This document shows, one piece after another, positions 28,709-40,900 of a DNA stretch of 64,000 nt. The stretch is from positions 11,028,850-11,092,849 of the forward strand of contig NC_134029.1 of assembly GCF_964204645.1 (NCBI RefSeq). The letters are read 5' to 3'. Each line of letters starts with the position of its first letter. Position 1 is the first letter of the stretch. The notes below the pieces were generated by a model. The model was not told where the DNA came from. It did no database searches and saw only the letters and a list, made by a program, of their open reading frames with translations. Origin of the DNA: Tubulanus polymorphus. Its lineage: Eukaryota; Nemertea; Palaeonemertea; Tubulaniformes; Tubulanidae. The position numbers and the translations under genes are program-made.

Positions 28709-28981
28709 TTATTCTATAGCTCTGTACATTGAATGTATATAGGCTAAAATAGAATCATTTTCTAGTATAAACATCGTATCCTCAACGTATTGTTCATTAT
28801 TTGGATCAGTGTTCCATAATTCAATACATTTCTTTCCTTTTGTTAACTGTTCTGAATATAACTGTAAATATTCTAGTTTCAATTTATTCTCTAAATGTGT
28901 TCTAGTTTTATTGTGTCTTGCTTTTTGGGATTTATCTATATCGATATTACATGTTGGGCAGTAGTATTTATTTGCTTCCAT
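28709..28981 (-). CDS. Chimeric ORF: PolB finger 1 fused to an HNH-gene tail (90 aa)
   Basis: The first 38 codons come from the right TIR and duplicate the start of PolB (one finger, YYCPTCNIDIDKSQKARHNK; one substitution, Arg for Ile). From the TIR boundary at 28868 the frame continues as LQLYSEQLTKGKKCIELWNT then DPNNEQYVE, matching the C-terminus of the HNH protein (LQLYLEQLTKAKK...DPNNEQYVE). It ends in about 20 unrelated residues. It would be transcribed from the TIR copy of the polymerase promoter. Whether it makes protein is unknown; it may be a by-product of TIR exchange. Confidence 0.6.
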   Translation of the reverse strand: MEANKYYCPTCNIDIDKSQKARHNKTRTHLENKLKLEYLQLYSEQLTKGKKCIELWNTDPNNEQYVEDTMFILENDSILAYIHSMYRAIE

Positions 28982-29312
28982 TTTAATACTATATTTTTTA
29001 TTAAAATTGATTTTAGAAGTTCAATGATTTAAATGAATATTTTAAGAGTAATAGGGATAATAGGCTTTCAAGCTAAAGGTTGAACGGGCGGGTGAGTAAA
29101 AATGAAAAACATAAAAATAATTACAATTTCTACTTGAATTAGGAGTGAAACTCATAAAATGAAAAATAAATTCGAGCGTGTGAGAATTTATTTTTCATTT
29201 TTATGAGTTTCACGAGTAATTCAAGTAGAAATTGTAATTATTTTTATGTTTTTCATTTTTTACGAGCTCGACCGTTCGACCTTTGGCTTGAAAGCCTATT
29301 ATCCCTATTACT
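28868..29312 (-). repeat. Polinton right TIR (445 bp), itself a fold-back
   Basis: The inverted partner of 10974-11418. The outer 266 bp (29047-29312) form a fold-back like the left end. The internal boundary abuts the duplicated HNH tail. Confidence 0.95.
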
Positions 29313-31274
29313 TAGGTGGGAAAAAGTTTTTCCACAATTAATTGATACCTAAGCATAATGTGTTACTATATTCAATTGGAAAGTTGTAGCCCATAACGTG
29401 TTCTATGATTTTGGTGAGTTTCAAGGTCATTGGTTTTTGTATGTGGCCATTAGGGGGCGTTGAATAATACAATAACTTAGTATCGCTATATTATATTTGT
29501 ACCAAGGCATATTTTGTTACCATGATCAATGGCAAAGTTGTAGTTCATGAAATCGTCTATGATTGTGGTGAGTTTTTAAGGACATTAGTTATTCCATATA
29601 GTCACCAGGGGGCGTTGAATAGTAGAAAAGCTTAGTTTTTCCTTATTAGATTGGTACCTAGGCATAGTTTGTTACCACGATCCATTGCAAAGTTGTAGTT
29701 CATGACATCGGCTATGATTGTGGTGAGTTTTTGAGGACATTAGTTATTCCATATAGTCACCAGGGGGCGCTGAATAGTAGAATGGCTTCGTATTTCCTTA
29801 TTAGATTGGTACCTAGGCATATTTTGTTACTGTGATCAATTGCAAAGTTGTATTTCATGACATGTACTACGATTGTGGTGAGTTTTAAGGTCATTGGGTT
29901 TTGAATATGGTCACCAGGGGGCGTTGAATAGTAGAATAACTTAGTATTTCCATATTAAAGTTTTAAAGACGCTTCAAGGTAATGTCTTGATATTTGGTTT
30001 ATACATGTATCTACCCTAGACACATAGTCAGCCCAAAAACTGGCCCTGTCAGATTCAAGATGGCCGACTGGCAGCCATTGTTGTTTGCCAAAATCAGCAC
30101 TTTTTAAACATTTTCGAAGTTTTCGTGGGAAATTTTGAAGACGCTTTGATCAATTACCTTGATCTTTCGTTTATAATTGAATCTACCAAAGGCCCATCAG
30201 CATAAGAAAATTGGGTCGATCTGACTCAAGATGGCCGTCCTATGACCTTTTTAGTGCCGAAAAATGTCAATTTTGGCCAGAATTCTAGGTCCTGTAGCTT
30301 CCTACTGGTTTGCCATTTCTCATTGCAATTGCTGATGGATATTCTTTAGAGAGGGATGTTTTATACCTGGGACAGGTATTTTTGATCAGCCAATTATGAC
30401 GCAATTGGCGGCCATCTTGGTGTCATCAGTACTCATTCGTAGGTGGGAAAAAGTTTTTCCACAATTAATTGATACCTAAGCATATTGTGTTACTATATTC
30501 AATTGGAAAGTTGTAGCCCATAACGTGTTCTATGATTTTGGTGAGTTTCAAGGTCATTGGTTTTTGTATGTAGCCATCAGGGGGCGTTGAATAATACAAT
30601 AACTTAGTATCGCTATATTATATTTGTACCCAGGCATATTTTGTTACCACGATCAATGGCAAAGTTGTAGTTCATGACATCGTCTATGGTTGTGGTGAGT
30701 TTTTAAGGACATTAGTTATTCCATATAGTCACCAGGGGGCGTTGAATAGTAGAAAAGCTTAGTTTTTCCTTATTAGATTGGTACCTAGGCATAGTTTGTT
30801 ACCACGATCCATTGCAAAGTTGTAGTTCATGACATCGTCTATGATTGTGGTGAGTTTTTAAGGACATTAGTTATTCCATATAGTCGCCAGGGGGCGCTGA
30901 ATAGTAGAATGGCTTAGTATTTCCTTATTAGATTGGTACCTAGGCATATTTTGTTACTATGATCAATTGCAAAGTTGTATTATATGACATGTACTACGAT
31001 TGTGGTGAGTTTTAAGGTCATTGGGTTTTGCATATGGTCACCAGGGGTCGTTGAATAGTAGAATAACTTAGTATTTCCATATTAAATTGGTAACGAGGCA
31101 TATTTTGTTATCACAATCGATTACAAAATCATAGCTGCTCACATGTTCTATGATAGTGGTGAGTTTCAAGGTCATTGGTTTTTGTATATGGTCACTAGAG
31201 GGCGTTATGTATTGAAATTGTTAGATTGTTGAGCATTTGAAACCACTGCCCAAGTGAGCATGGTGTCCCTGGAC
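29313..31274 (+). mobile_element. CTCF-motif element, right part after the Polinton, with internal duplication
   Basis: It resumes TAGGTGGGAAAAAGTTTTTC at the start of the 154-bp repeats. Cores lie near 29448 (variant), 29603, 29758 (CACCAGGGGGCGCT) and 29912. The copy then jumps back to AAGACGCTTCAAGGTAATGT (about 29965), repeats the unique part with CAAGATGGCCG motifs, and gives a second repeat block with cores near 30575, 30730, 30885, 31039 and 31193 (CACTAGAGGGCG). It ends CCCAAGTGAGCATGGTGTCC then CTGGACCCCTAG. Confidence 0.75.
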
Positions 31275-31580
31275 CCCTAGTTTGGTTTTGTCGCCAGCGA
31301 CAATTCATTATTTTGGTTTTGTCGCACGCACCAATTCAATAGTTTGTTTTTGTCGTCCGCGACACTTCATTATTTTGGTTTTATCGCCCGCAACAATTCA
31401 ATATTTTGGTTTTAACGCCCGCGGAAATTCATTATTGTGGTTTTATCGCACGCGACAATTCATTATTTTGGTTTTATCGCCCGCGACAATTCATTATTTT
31501 TGTTTTGTCGCCCGTGACAATTCAATATTTTGGTTTATTCACCCGCGACAATTCATAATTTTGGTTTTGTCGCCCGTGGT
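31275..31580 (+). repeat. 31-bp palindromic minisatellite, array 4 (about 10 copies)
   Basis: Same monomer. It ends GTCGCCCGTGGTTTTGTCGG and passes into the reverse-transcriptase remnant of unit B. Confidence 0.95.
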
Positions 31581-31589
31581 TTTGTCGGA

Positions 31590-31953
31590 ACATTAAGTTT
31601 TTGGTCGAACAGTGTGTTAAGGTTGTTTTGGAAATTTACTCGGTCTGGTATATTTTGGATTACTGTGTATGTCATTTGTCAGGACATTAAACAGAAGACG
31701 ACTTAGGATACTACCTTGCGTGACTCCACTAGTTAGACCGTCTCATTCCAAGATGAGGCGTTCCGTTGATTTCGGTTACAAGTTTCCGTTCAGAGATAAC
31801 TGCTGTGCCATTTGGGCGACCTATCATTGATACTGTTTCCTAATAGCCTGTTCAGTAATGGCTGATGTTGAGCCTTATCAAATGCTTTGTTGAAATCCAC
31901 CGTTGAACAGGATTCTAAGACTGTGCAGAAAACCCGTTATCGCTGCTTTGCAG
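31590..31953 (-). pseudogene. LINE reverse-transcriptase remnant, unit B
   Basis: Same fragment as at 7625-7967, with VDFNKAFDKAQHQ and GVTQGSILS readable on the minus strand in different frames. Stops are present. Confidence 0.7.
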
Positions 31954-33294
31954 CTATATTTATTATTATTTTCTTCCACACTATTTTTACCAAAAGAACA
32001 TAGGCTTTGTTACCTTACCGCTGTTTCATATACAATCCATATAATATCGTTCAGCTCACTGAGATCTACAAATAGCCCGCGTGTTTTTTCACGAATCATC
32101 GTTACAAAAGCGCTGTCGGGCCGTAAACATCGAAAATTTAGCCCCATTCAATGGGGCGACATGTTTTTCGAGTCGTCATCCCGAAATCAACCCGCAGGCC
32201 GACTGTCACTTCGATTATCAATTCAAGTATAAATGAACTAATTTATTGCCGCAGACTTCAAATTCAGTCGCGGTCTTCAAACAGTGATTTTAACAATAGC
32301 CCATTTCCTCATCAAATCATATTACCGATACACTGGAAATTTACTACTTTAGATTTTAAAAGCACTGTCGAGCCGTAAACATCGACGAATCGACGTGTGT
32401 TACTACATCGTCGTTCCGGGGATCAGCTGCGAGTTTCTCCTCATCATGAGAATCAAATCGAGTACAAATTAATTTATTACTACCAGTGATTTGGCTGCGG
32501 GTTTCAAGGAGTTAGTATAACAATACCTATTTTTCTTTACCGAATTAACCGTTCATTACCAAGATAAATCTTTAGTGTACCGGGGAATCGTAGGCCTAAA
32601 CTAAACACGCCGAAGAGATATAGCGGAGAAAAGCTGTTATGTCGACGAGGTATCAAAATAAAAGAATATATTACTTTATTCGGCCGCGGGCTTCAACCTC
32701 TATATCAATAGCATCAATACTCTATATTTCCTACAGTACATACCGATCATTGTCAAATGCACAAGGTATTTACTAAATACAAGTATATAACACAATCCTA
32801 TCCGTATGCTGGACTCACACTTGACATTCGGAGTAAGCGTTCGCTGTGGGGGAAAGGGATCGTTCGCTGTGTCGTGTCGCTTGAAGTGTTTATCGAGTTT
32901 GACGCGGCTTTAGGCCTACCGGTACTGACCTTAACTGTCTCAAACAAACACAGTACAATTGCGTTTATTAACGGACTCATTGGATTGAACTTCAAAACAA
33001 AATTTACGATATTTAGGTGGGTTGTTAAATTCAATAGGCCTACGACCAATCTGTCCGGATGTTAGGCCTACGCATATACAAAGGCCTACATAGGCTAGTA
33101 GCCTCTACTAGGTTAAGCGTTCGCTGTGGGGGAAAGGAGATCGTTCGCTGTGTCGCTTGAAGTGTTTATCGAGTTTTACGCGACCTTAAGGCTTTAGTAT
33201 GGTGGCTGATAAGGGCCATGCGTAAAAAAAACACGTATATGCGAATGAGGGCGACATTATGACAAAACGACAAAACTAAAATAACGCGACAAAA
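31954..33294 (+). repeat. Unit spacer B and leader
   Basis: The unit spacer, with an extra 230 bp (about 32905-33120) not present in other units, including repeated TAGGCCTA words. The CGTTCGCTGTGGGGGAAAGG segment flanks the extra piece on both sides, so it arose as an insertion plus short duplication. The leader TATGGTGGCTGATAAGGGCC starts near 33198. Confidence 0.7.
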
Positions 33295-35087
33295 CAATAA
33301 TTTTGGTTTTGTCGCCGGCGACAATTCATTATTTTGGTTTTATCGCCCGCGACAATTCATTATTTTGGTTTTATCGCCCGCGACAATTCATTAATTTGGT
33401 TTTGTCACCCGCGACAAAACAATATTTTGGTTTTGTCGCCCACGACAATTCAATAATTTGGTTTTATCGCCCGCGACAATTCATTATTTTGGTTTTATCG
33501 CCCGCGACAATTCATTATTTTGGTTTTGTCGCACGCGACAATGGCGACAATTCAAGATTTTGGTTTTATCCCCCGCGACAATTCATTTTTTTGGATTTGT
33601 CGCCCACGACAATTCAATATTTTGGTTTTATCGCCCGCGACGATTCATTATTTTGGTTTTATCGCCCGCGACAGTTTTTTTTTCTTTTTGTCGCGGTTTT
33701 ATCGCCTGCGACACTTCAATATTTTGGTTTTATCGCCTGCGACAATTCATTATTTTGGTTTTATCGCCTGCGACAATTCATTAGTTTGGTTTTGTCGCCC
33801 GCAACAATTGAATATTTTGGTTTTGTCGCCCGCGACAATTCATGATTTTGGTTTTCTCGCCCGCGACAATTCATTTTTTTGGTTTTATCGCCTGCGACAA
33901 TTTATTATTTTGGTTTTATCGCCCGCGACAATTCATTAGTTTGGTTTTGTCGTCGCGACAATTGAATATTTTGTTTGTGTCGCCCGCGACAATTCATTAT
34001 TTTGGTTTTATCGCCCGCGACAATTCATTTTTTGGATTTGTCGCCCGTGAATATTCAATATTCTGGTTTTATCGCCCGCGACAATTCATTATTTTGGTTT
34101 TATCGCCCGCGACAATTTTTTTTTCTTTTTGTCGCGGTTTATCGCCTGCGACACTTCAATATTTTGGTTTATCGCCTGCGACAATTCATTATTTTGGTTT
34201 TATCGCCTGCGACAATTCATTAATTTGGTTTTGTCACCCGCGACAAAACAATATTTTGGTTTTGTCGCCCACGACAATTCATTATTTTGGTTTTATCGCC
34301 CGCGACAGTTTTTTTTTCTTTTTGTCGCGGTTTTATCGCCTGCGACACTTCAATATTTTGGTTTTATCGCCTGCGACAATTCATTATTTTGGTTTTATCG
34401 CCCGCGACAATTCATTATTTTGGTTTTATCGCCCGCGACAATTCATTATTTTGGTTTTGTCGCACGCGACAATGGCGACAATTCAAGATTTTGGTTTTAC
34501 CACCCGCGACAATTCATTAGTTTGGTTTTGTCGCCCGCGACAATTGAATATTTTGGTTTTGTCGCCCGCGACAATTCATGATTTTGGTTTTATAGCCAGC
34601 GACAATTCATTTTTTTGGTTTTATCGCCTGCGACAATTTATTATTTTGGTTTTATCGCCGCGACAATCCATTAGTTTGGTTTTATCGCCCGCGACAATTC
34701 AATATTTTGGTTTTATCGCCCACGACAATTCATTATTTTGGTTTTATATTTTGTTTTTATCGCCCGTGCCAATTCAATATTTTGTTTTTATCGCCCGCGA
34801 CAATTCATTATTTTGGTTTTGTCGCCCGCGACAATTCATTATTTTGATTTTCTCGCCCGCGACGATTCAATGTTTTGTTTTTGTCGCCCGAGACGATTCA
34901 TTATTTTGGTTTTGTCGCCCATGACAATTCATTATTTTGATTTTGTCGCCTGCAACGATTCATTATTTTGGTTTTATTGCCCGCGACAATTCAATATTTT
35001 TGTTTTATCGCCCGCGACAATTCATTAGTTTGGTTTTGTCGCCCACGACAATTCAATATTTTGGTTTTGTCGCCCGCGACAATTATT
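33295..35087 (+). repeat. 31-bp palindromic minisatellite, array 5 (about 58 copies)
   Basis: The array includes locally duplicated blocks, for example several copies of a variant with GACA(A/G)TTTTTTTTTCTTTTT then GTCGCGGTTTTATCGCCTGC. Long overlapping frames in three registers (up to 360 codons) are repeat artefacts. Confidence 0.95.
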
Positions 35088-36342
35088 TTTCAGTCCACTT
35101 GGGACTTTAGTCCCAGCGGGCTATTGCGTTCACTTTTCGTCCGTCCGTCCGTCCATAGACGGAATCCAGTTATTTTGGGAAGTTTTGAAGACGCTTCAAG
35201 GTAATGTCTTGATATTTGGTTTATACATGTATCTACCCTAGACACATCGTCAGCCCAAAAACTGGCCCTGTCAGATTTAAGATGGCCGACTGGCAGCCAT
35301 TGTTGTTTGCCAAAATCAGCACTTTTTAAACATTTTCGAAGTTTTCGTGGGAAATTTTGAAGACGCTTTGATCAATTACCTTGATCTTTCGTTTATATTT
35401 GAATCTACCAAAGGCCCATCAGCATAAGAAAATTGGGTCGATCTGACTCAAGATGGCCGTCCTATGACCTTTTTAGTGCCCAAAAATGTCAATTTTGGCC
35501 AGAATTCTAGGTCACGTAGCTTCCTACTGGTTTGCCATTTCTCATTGCAATTGCTGTTGGGTATTCTTTAGACAGGGATGTTTTATACCTGGGACAGGTA
35601 TTTTTGATCAGCCAATTATGACGCAATTGGCGGCCATCTTGGTGTCATCAGTACTCATTCGTAGGTGGGAAAAAATTTTTCCACATTAAATTGATACCTA
35701 AGCATATTGTGTTACTATATTCAATTGGAAAGTTGCAGCCCATAACGTGTTCTATGATTTTGGTGAGTTTCAAGGTCATTGGTTTTTGTATGTGGCCATC
35801 AGGGGGCGTTGAATAATACAATAACTTAGTATTGCTATATTTGTACCAAGGCATATTTTGTTACCACGATCAATTGCAAAGTTGTAGTTCATGACATCGT
35901 CTATGATTGTGGTGAGTTTTTAAGGACATTAGTTATTCCATATAGTCACCAGGGGGCGTTGAATAGTAGAATGGCTTATGTTTCCTTATTAGATTGGTAC
36001 CTAGGCATATTTTGTTACTATGATCAATTGCAAAGTTGTATTTCATGACATGTACTACGATTGGGGTGAGTTTTAAGGTCATTGGGTTTTGCATATGGTC
36101 ACCAGGGGGCGTTGAATAGTAGAATAACTTAGTATTTCCATATTAAATTGGTAACGAGGCATATTTTGTTATCACAATCGATTACAAAATCATAGCTGCT
36201 CACATGTTCTATGATTGTGGTGGGTTTCAAGGTCATTGGTTTTTGTATATTGTCACTAGAGGGCGTTATGTATTGAAATTGTTAGATAGTTGAGCATTTG
36301 AAACCACTTCCCAAGTGAGCATGGTGTCCCTGGACCCCTAGT
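35088..36342 (+). mobile_element. CTCF-motif element, copy in unit B
   Basis: It starts CAGTCCACTTGGGACTTTAG and ends CCCAAGTGAGCATGGTGTCC then CTGGACCCCTAG. Repeat cores lie near 35797 (CATCAGGGGGCG), 35947, 36100 and 36254 (CACTAGAGGGCG). CAAGATGGCCG-type motifs occur in the first half. Confidence 0.8.
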
Positions 36343-36612
36343 TTGGTTTTGTCGCCCGCGACAATTCATTATTTTGGTTTTGTCGCTTCGACAATTCAAT
36401 ATTTTGTTTTTGTCGTCCGCGACAATTCATTATTTTGGTGTTATCGCCCGCGACAATTCAATATTTTGGTTTTATCGCCCCCGACAATTCATTATTTTGG
36501 TTTTATCGCCCGCGACAATTCATTATTTTTGTTTTGTCGCCCGTGACAATTCAATATTTCGGTTTTGTCACCCGCGACAATTCATAATTTTGGTTTTGTC
36601 ACCCGTGGTTTT
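36343..36612 (+). repeat. 31-bp palindromic minisatellite, array 6 (about 9 copies)
   Basis: A short array between the CTCF-motif element and the next reverse-transcriptase remnant, as in units B and D. Confidence 0.95.
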
Positions 36613-36619
36613 GCCGGAA

Positions 36620-36930
36620 CATTAAGTTTTTTGGTCGAACAGTGTATTAAGGTCGTTTTGGAAATTTACTCGGTCTGGTATATTTTGGATTACTGTGTAT
36701 GTCATTTGTCAGGACATTAAACAGAAGACGACTTAGGATACTACCTTGCGTTGATTTCGGTTACAAGTTTCCGTTCAGAGATAACTGCTGAGCCATTTGG
36801 GCGACCTGTCATTGATACTGTTTCCTAATAGCCTGTTTAGTAATGGCCGATGTTGAGCCTTATCAAATGCGTTGTTGAAATCCACCGTTGAACAGGATTC
36901 TAAGACTGTGCAGAAAACCCGTTATCGCTG
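36620..36930 (-). pseudogene. LINE reverse-transcriptase remnant, unit C
   Basis: Same fragment as the other units, with about 55 bp missing between TACCTTGCG and TTGATTTCGG, which removes part of the QGS region. Confidence 0.7.
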
Positions 36931-37919
36931 CTTTGCAGCTATATTTATTATTATTTTCTTCCACACTATTTTTACCAAAAGAACATAGGCTTTGTTACCT
37001 TACCGCTGTTTCATATACAATCCATATAATATCGTTCAGCTCACTGAGATCTACAAATAGCCCGCGTGTTTTTTCACGAATCATCGTTACAAAAGCGCTG
37101 TCGGGCCGTAAACATCGAAAATTTAGCCCCATTCAATGGGGCGACATGTTTTTCGAGTCGTCATCCCGAAATCAACCCGCAGGCCGACTGTCACTTCGAT
37201 AATCAATTCAAGTATAAATGAACTAATTTATTGCCGCAGACTTCACATTCAGTCGCGGTCTTCAAACAGTGATTTTAACAATAGCCCATTTTCCTCATCA
37301 AATCATACGAATCGACGTGTGTTACTACATCGACGTTCCGGGGATGAGCTGCGAGTTTCTCCTCATCATGAGAATCAAATCGAGTACAAATTAATTTATT
37401 ACTACCAGTGATTTGGCTGCGGGTTTCAAGGAGTTAGTTTAACAATACCTATTTTTCTTTACCGAATTAACCGTGTATTTACAAAGATAAATCTTTAGTG
37501 TACCGGGGAATCGTAGGCCTAAACTAAACAGGCCGAAGAGATATGGCGGAGAAAAGCTGTTATGTCGACGAGGTATCAAAATAAAAGAATATATTACTTT
37601 ATTCGGCCGCGGGCTTCAACCATTTATCAATACTCTATATTTCCTACAGTACATACCGATCATTGTCAAATGCACAAGGTATTTACTAAATACAAGTATA
37701 TAACACACTCCTATCCGTATGCTGGACTCACACTTGACATTCGGAGTAAGCGTTCGCTTTTGGGGAAAGGAGATCGTTCGCTGTGTCGCTTGAAGTGTTT
37801 ATCGAGTTTTACGCGACCTTAAGGCTTTAGTATGGTGGCTGATAAGATAAAAAAACACGAATATGCAAATGAGCGCGACATGACGACAAAACGACAAAAC
37901 TAAAATAACGCGAGAAAAC
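36931..37919 (+). repeat. Unit spacer C and leader
   Basis: Unit spacer sequence, shortened internally around 37305 compared with unit B. It ends with TATGGTGGCTGATAAG near 37831 and the ACGACAAAACGACAAAACTA leader. Confidence 0.7.
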
Positions 37920-40900
37920 AATGATTTTGGTTTTGTCGCCCGCGAAAATTCAATATTTTGGTTTTATCGCCCACGACAATTCACTACTTTGGTTTTATCG
38001 CCAGCGACAATTCATTATTTTGGTTTTGTCGCCCGCGACAATTCTTCTTTTTGGTTTTGTCGCCCGCGAAAATTCATTATTTTGGTTTTATATTTTGTTT
38101 TTGTCGCTCGCGACAATTTTTTTTTTGTGGTTTTGTCGCCCGCGACAATTCAATATTTTGGTTTTATCGCCCGCGACAATTCAATATTTTGGTTTTATCG
38201 CCCGCGACAATTCATTATTTTGGTTTTGTCGCCCCGACAATTCTTTTTTTCGCTTTTGTGGCCCGCCACAATTCATTAGTTTGGTTTTGTCGCCCGCGAC
38301 AATTCAATATTTTGGTTTTGTCGCCCGCGACATTCGATCGTTCGCTGTGTCGCTTGAAGTGTTTATCGAGTTTTACGCGACCTTAAGGCTTTAGTATGGT
38401 GGCTGATAAGATAAAAAAACACGAATATGCAAATGAGCGCGACATGACGACAAAACGACAAAACTAAAATAACGCAAGAAAACAATGATTTTCGTTTTGT
38501 CGCCTGCGAAAATTCAATATTTTGGTTTTATCGCCCACGACAATTCACTACTTTGGTTTTATCGCCAGCGACAATTCATTATTTTGGTTTTATATTTTGT
38601 TTTTGTCGCCCGCGACAATTTTTTTTTGGTTTTGTCGCCCGCGACAATTCAATATTTTGGTTTTATCGCCCACGACAATTCATTACTTTGGTTTTGTCTC
38701 CAGCGACAATTCATTATTTTGGTTTTGTCGCCCGCGACAATTCTTCTATTTGGTTTTGTCGCTCGCGACAATTCATTATTTTGGTTTTGTCGCCCGCGAC
38801 AATTCTTCTATTTGGTTTTGTCGCTCGCGACAATTCAATATTTTGGTTTTATATTTTGGTTTTATATTTTGTTTTAGTCGCCCGCGACAATTTTTTTTTT
38901 TGGTTTTGTCGCCTGCGACAATTCAATATTTTGGTTTTGTCGCCCACGACAATTCATTATTTTGATTTAATCGCCCGCGACAATTCAATATTTTGGTTTT
39001 ATCGCCCGCGATAATTCATTATTTTGGTTTTATCGCCCGCGACAATTCACCATTTTGGTTTTGTCGCCTGGACAATTCACCATTTTGGTTCTATCGCCCG
39101 CGACAATTCATTATTTTGGTTTTGTCGCCCGCAACAATTCACCATTTTGGTTTTGTCGCCTGGACAATTCACCATTTTGGTTTTGTCGCCCCCACAATTC
39201 TTTTTTTGGTTTTGTCGCCCGAGACAATTCATTATTTTGGTTTTGTCGCCCGCGACGATTCAATATTTTGGTTTTATCGCCAGCGACGATTTATTATTTT
39301 GGTTTTGTCGCCCGCGACAATTCTTCTTTTTGGTTTTGTCGCCCGCGACAATTCATTATTTTGGTTTTGTCGCCCGCGACAATTCACCATTTTGGTTTTG
39401 TCGCCCGCAACAATTCATTATTTTGGTTTTGTCGCCCCGACAATTCTTTTTTTCGCTTTTGTGGCCCGCCACAATTCATTAGTTTGGTTTTGTCGCCCGC
39501 GACAATTCAATATTTTGGTTTTGTCGCCCGCGACATTCGATCGTTCGCTGTGTCGCTTGAAGTGTTTATCGAGTTTTACGCGACCTTAAGGCTTTAGTAT
39601 GGTGGCTGATAAGATAAAAAAACACGAATATGCAAATGAGCGCGACATGACGACAAAACGACAAAACTAAAATAACGCAAGAAAACAATGATTTTCGTTT
39701 TGTCGCCTGCGAAAATTCAATATTTTGGTTTTATCGCCCACGACAATTCACTACTTTGGTTTTATCGCCAGCGACAATTCATTATTTTGGTTTTATATTT
39801 TGTTTTTGTCGCCCGCGACAATTTTTTTTTGGTTTTGTCGCCCGCGACAATTCAATATTTTGGTTTTATCGCCCACGACAATTCATTACTTTGGTTTTGT
39901 CTCCAGCGACAATTCATTATTTTGGTTTTGTCGCCCGCGACAATTCTTCTATTTGGTTTTGTCGCTCGCGACAATTCATTATTTTGGTTTTGTCGCCCGC
40001 GACAATTCTTCTATTTGGTTTTGTCGCTCGCGACAATTCAATATTTTGGTTTTATATTTTGGTTTTATATTTTGTTTTAGTCGCCCGCGACAATTTTTTT
40101 TTTTGGTTTTGTCGCCTGCGACAATTCAATATTTTGGTTTTGTCGCCCACGACAATTCATTATTTTGATTTAATCGCCCGCGACAATTCAATATTTTGGT
40201 TTTATCGCCCGCGATAATTCATTATTTTGGTTTTATCGCCCGCGACAATTCACCATTTTGGTTTTGTCGCCTGGACAATTCACCATTTTGGTTCTATCGC
40301 CCGCGACAATTCATTATTTTGGTTTTGTCGCCCGCAACAATTCACCATTTTGGTTTTGTCGCCTGGACAATTCACCATTTTGGTTTTGTCGCCCCCACAA
40401 TTCTTTTTTTGGTTTTGTCGCCCGAGACAATTCATTATTTTGGTTTTGTCGCCCGCGACGATTCAATATTTTGGTTTTATCGCCAGCGACGATTTATTAT
40501 TTTGGTTTTGTCGCCCGCGACAATTCTTCTTTTTGGTTTTGTCGCCCGCGACAATTCATTATTTTGGTTTTGTCGCCCGCGACAATTCACCATTTTGGTT
40601 TTGTCGCCCGCAACAATTCATTATTTTGGTTTTATCGCCCGCGACAATTCATTATTTTGGTTTTGTCGCCCTGACAATTCTTTTTTTGGTTTTGTCGCCT
40701 GCGACAATTCATAAGTTTGGTTTTGTCGCCCGCGACAATTCAATATTTTGGTTTTGTCGCCCGCGACAATTCAATATTTTGGTTTTGTCGCCTGCGACAA
40801 TTCATTACTTTGGTTTTATATTTTGTTTGAGTCGCCCGCGACAATTTTTTTTGGTTTTATCGCCCGCGACAATTCATTATTACGGTTTTATCGCCCGCGA

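Larger units (their letters stand above)
10974..29312. mobile_element. Complete Polinton/Maverick DNA transposon (polintovirus-like), 18.3 kb
   Basis: The element is bounded by 445-bp TIRs starting AGTAATAGGGATAATGGGCT. It carries the family's core set: protein-primed polymerase B, DDE integrase with chromodomain, packaging ATPase, double-jelly-roll major capsid protein and a penton-like protein. Base composition (very AT-rich) and gene density differ sharply from the flanks. The flanking hexamers (GTTAGT left, TAGGTG right) do not form a target duplication. The right flank is uninterrupted CTCF-motif element sequence, the left flank is not. High TIR identity suggests recent insertion, although two capsid-arm genes look damaged. 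Confidence 0.95.
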
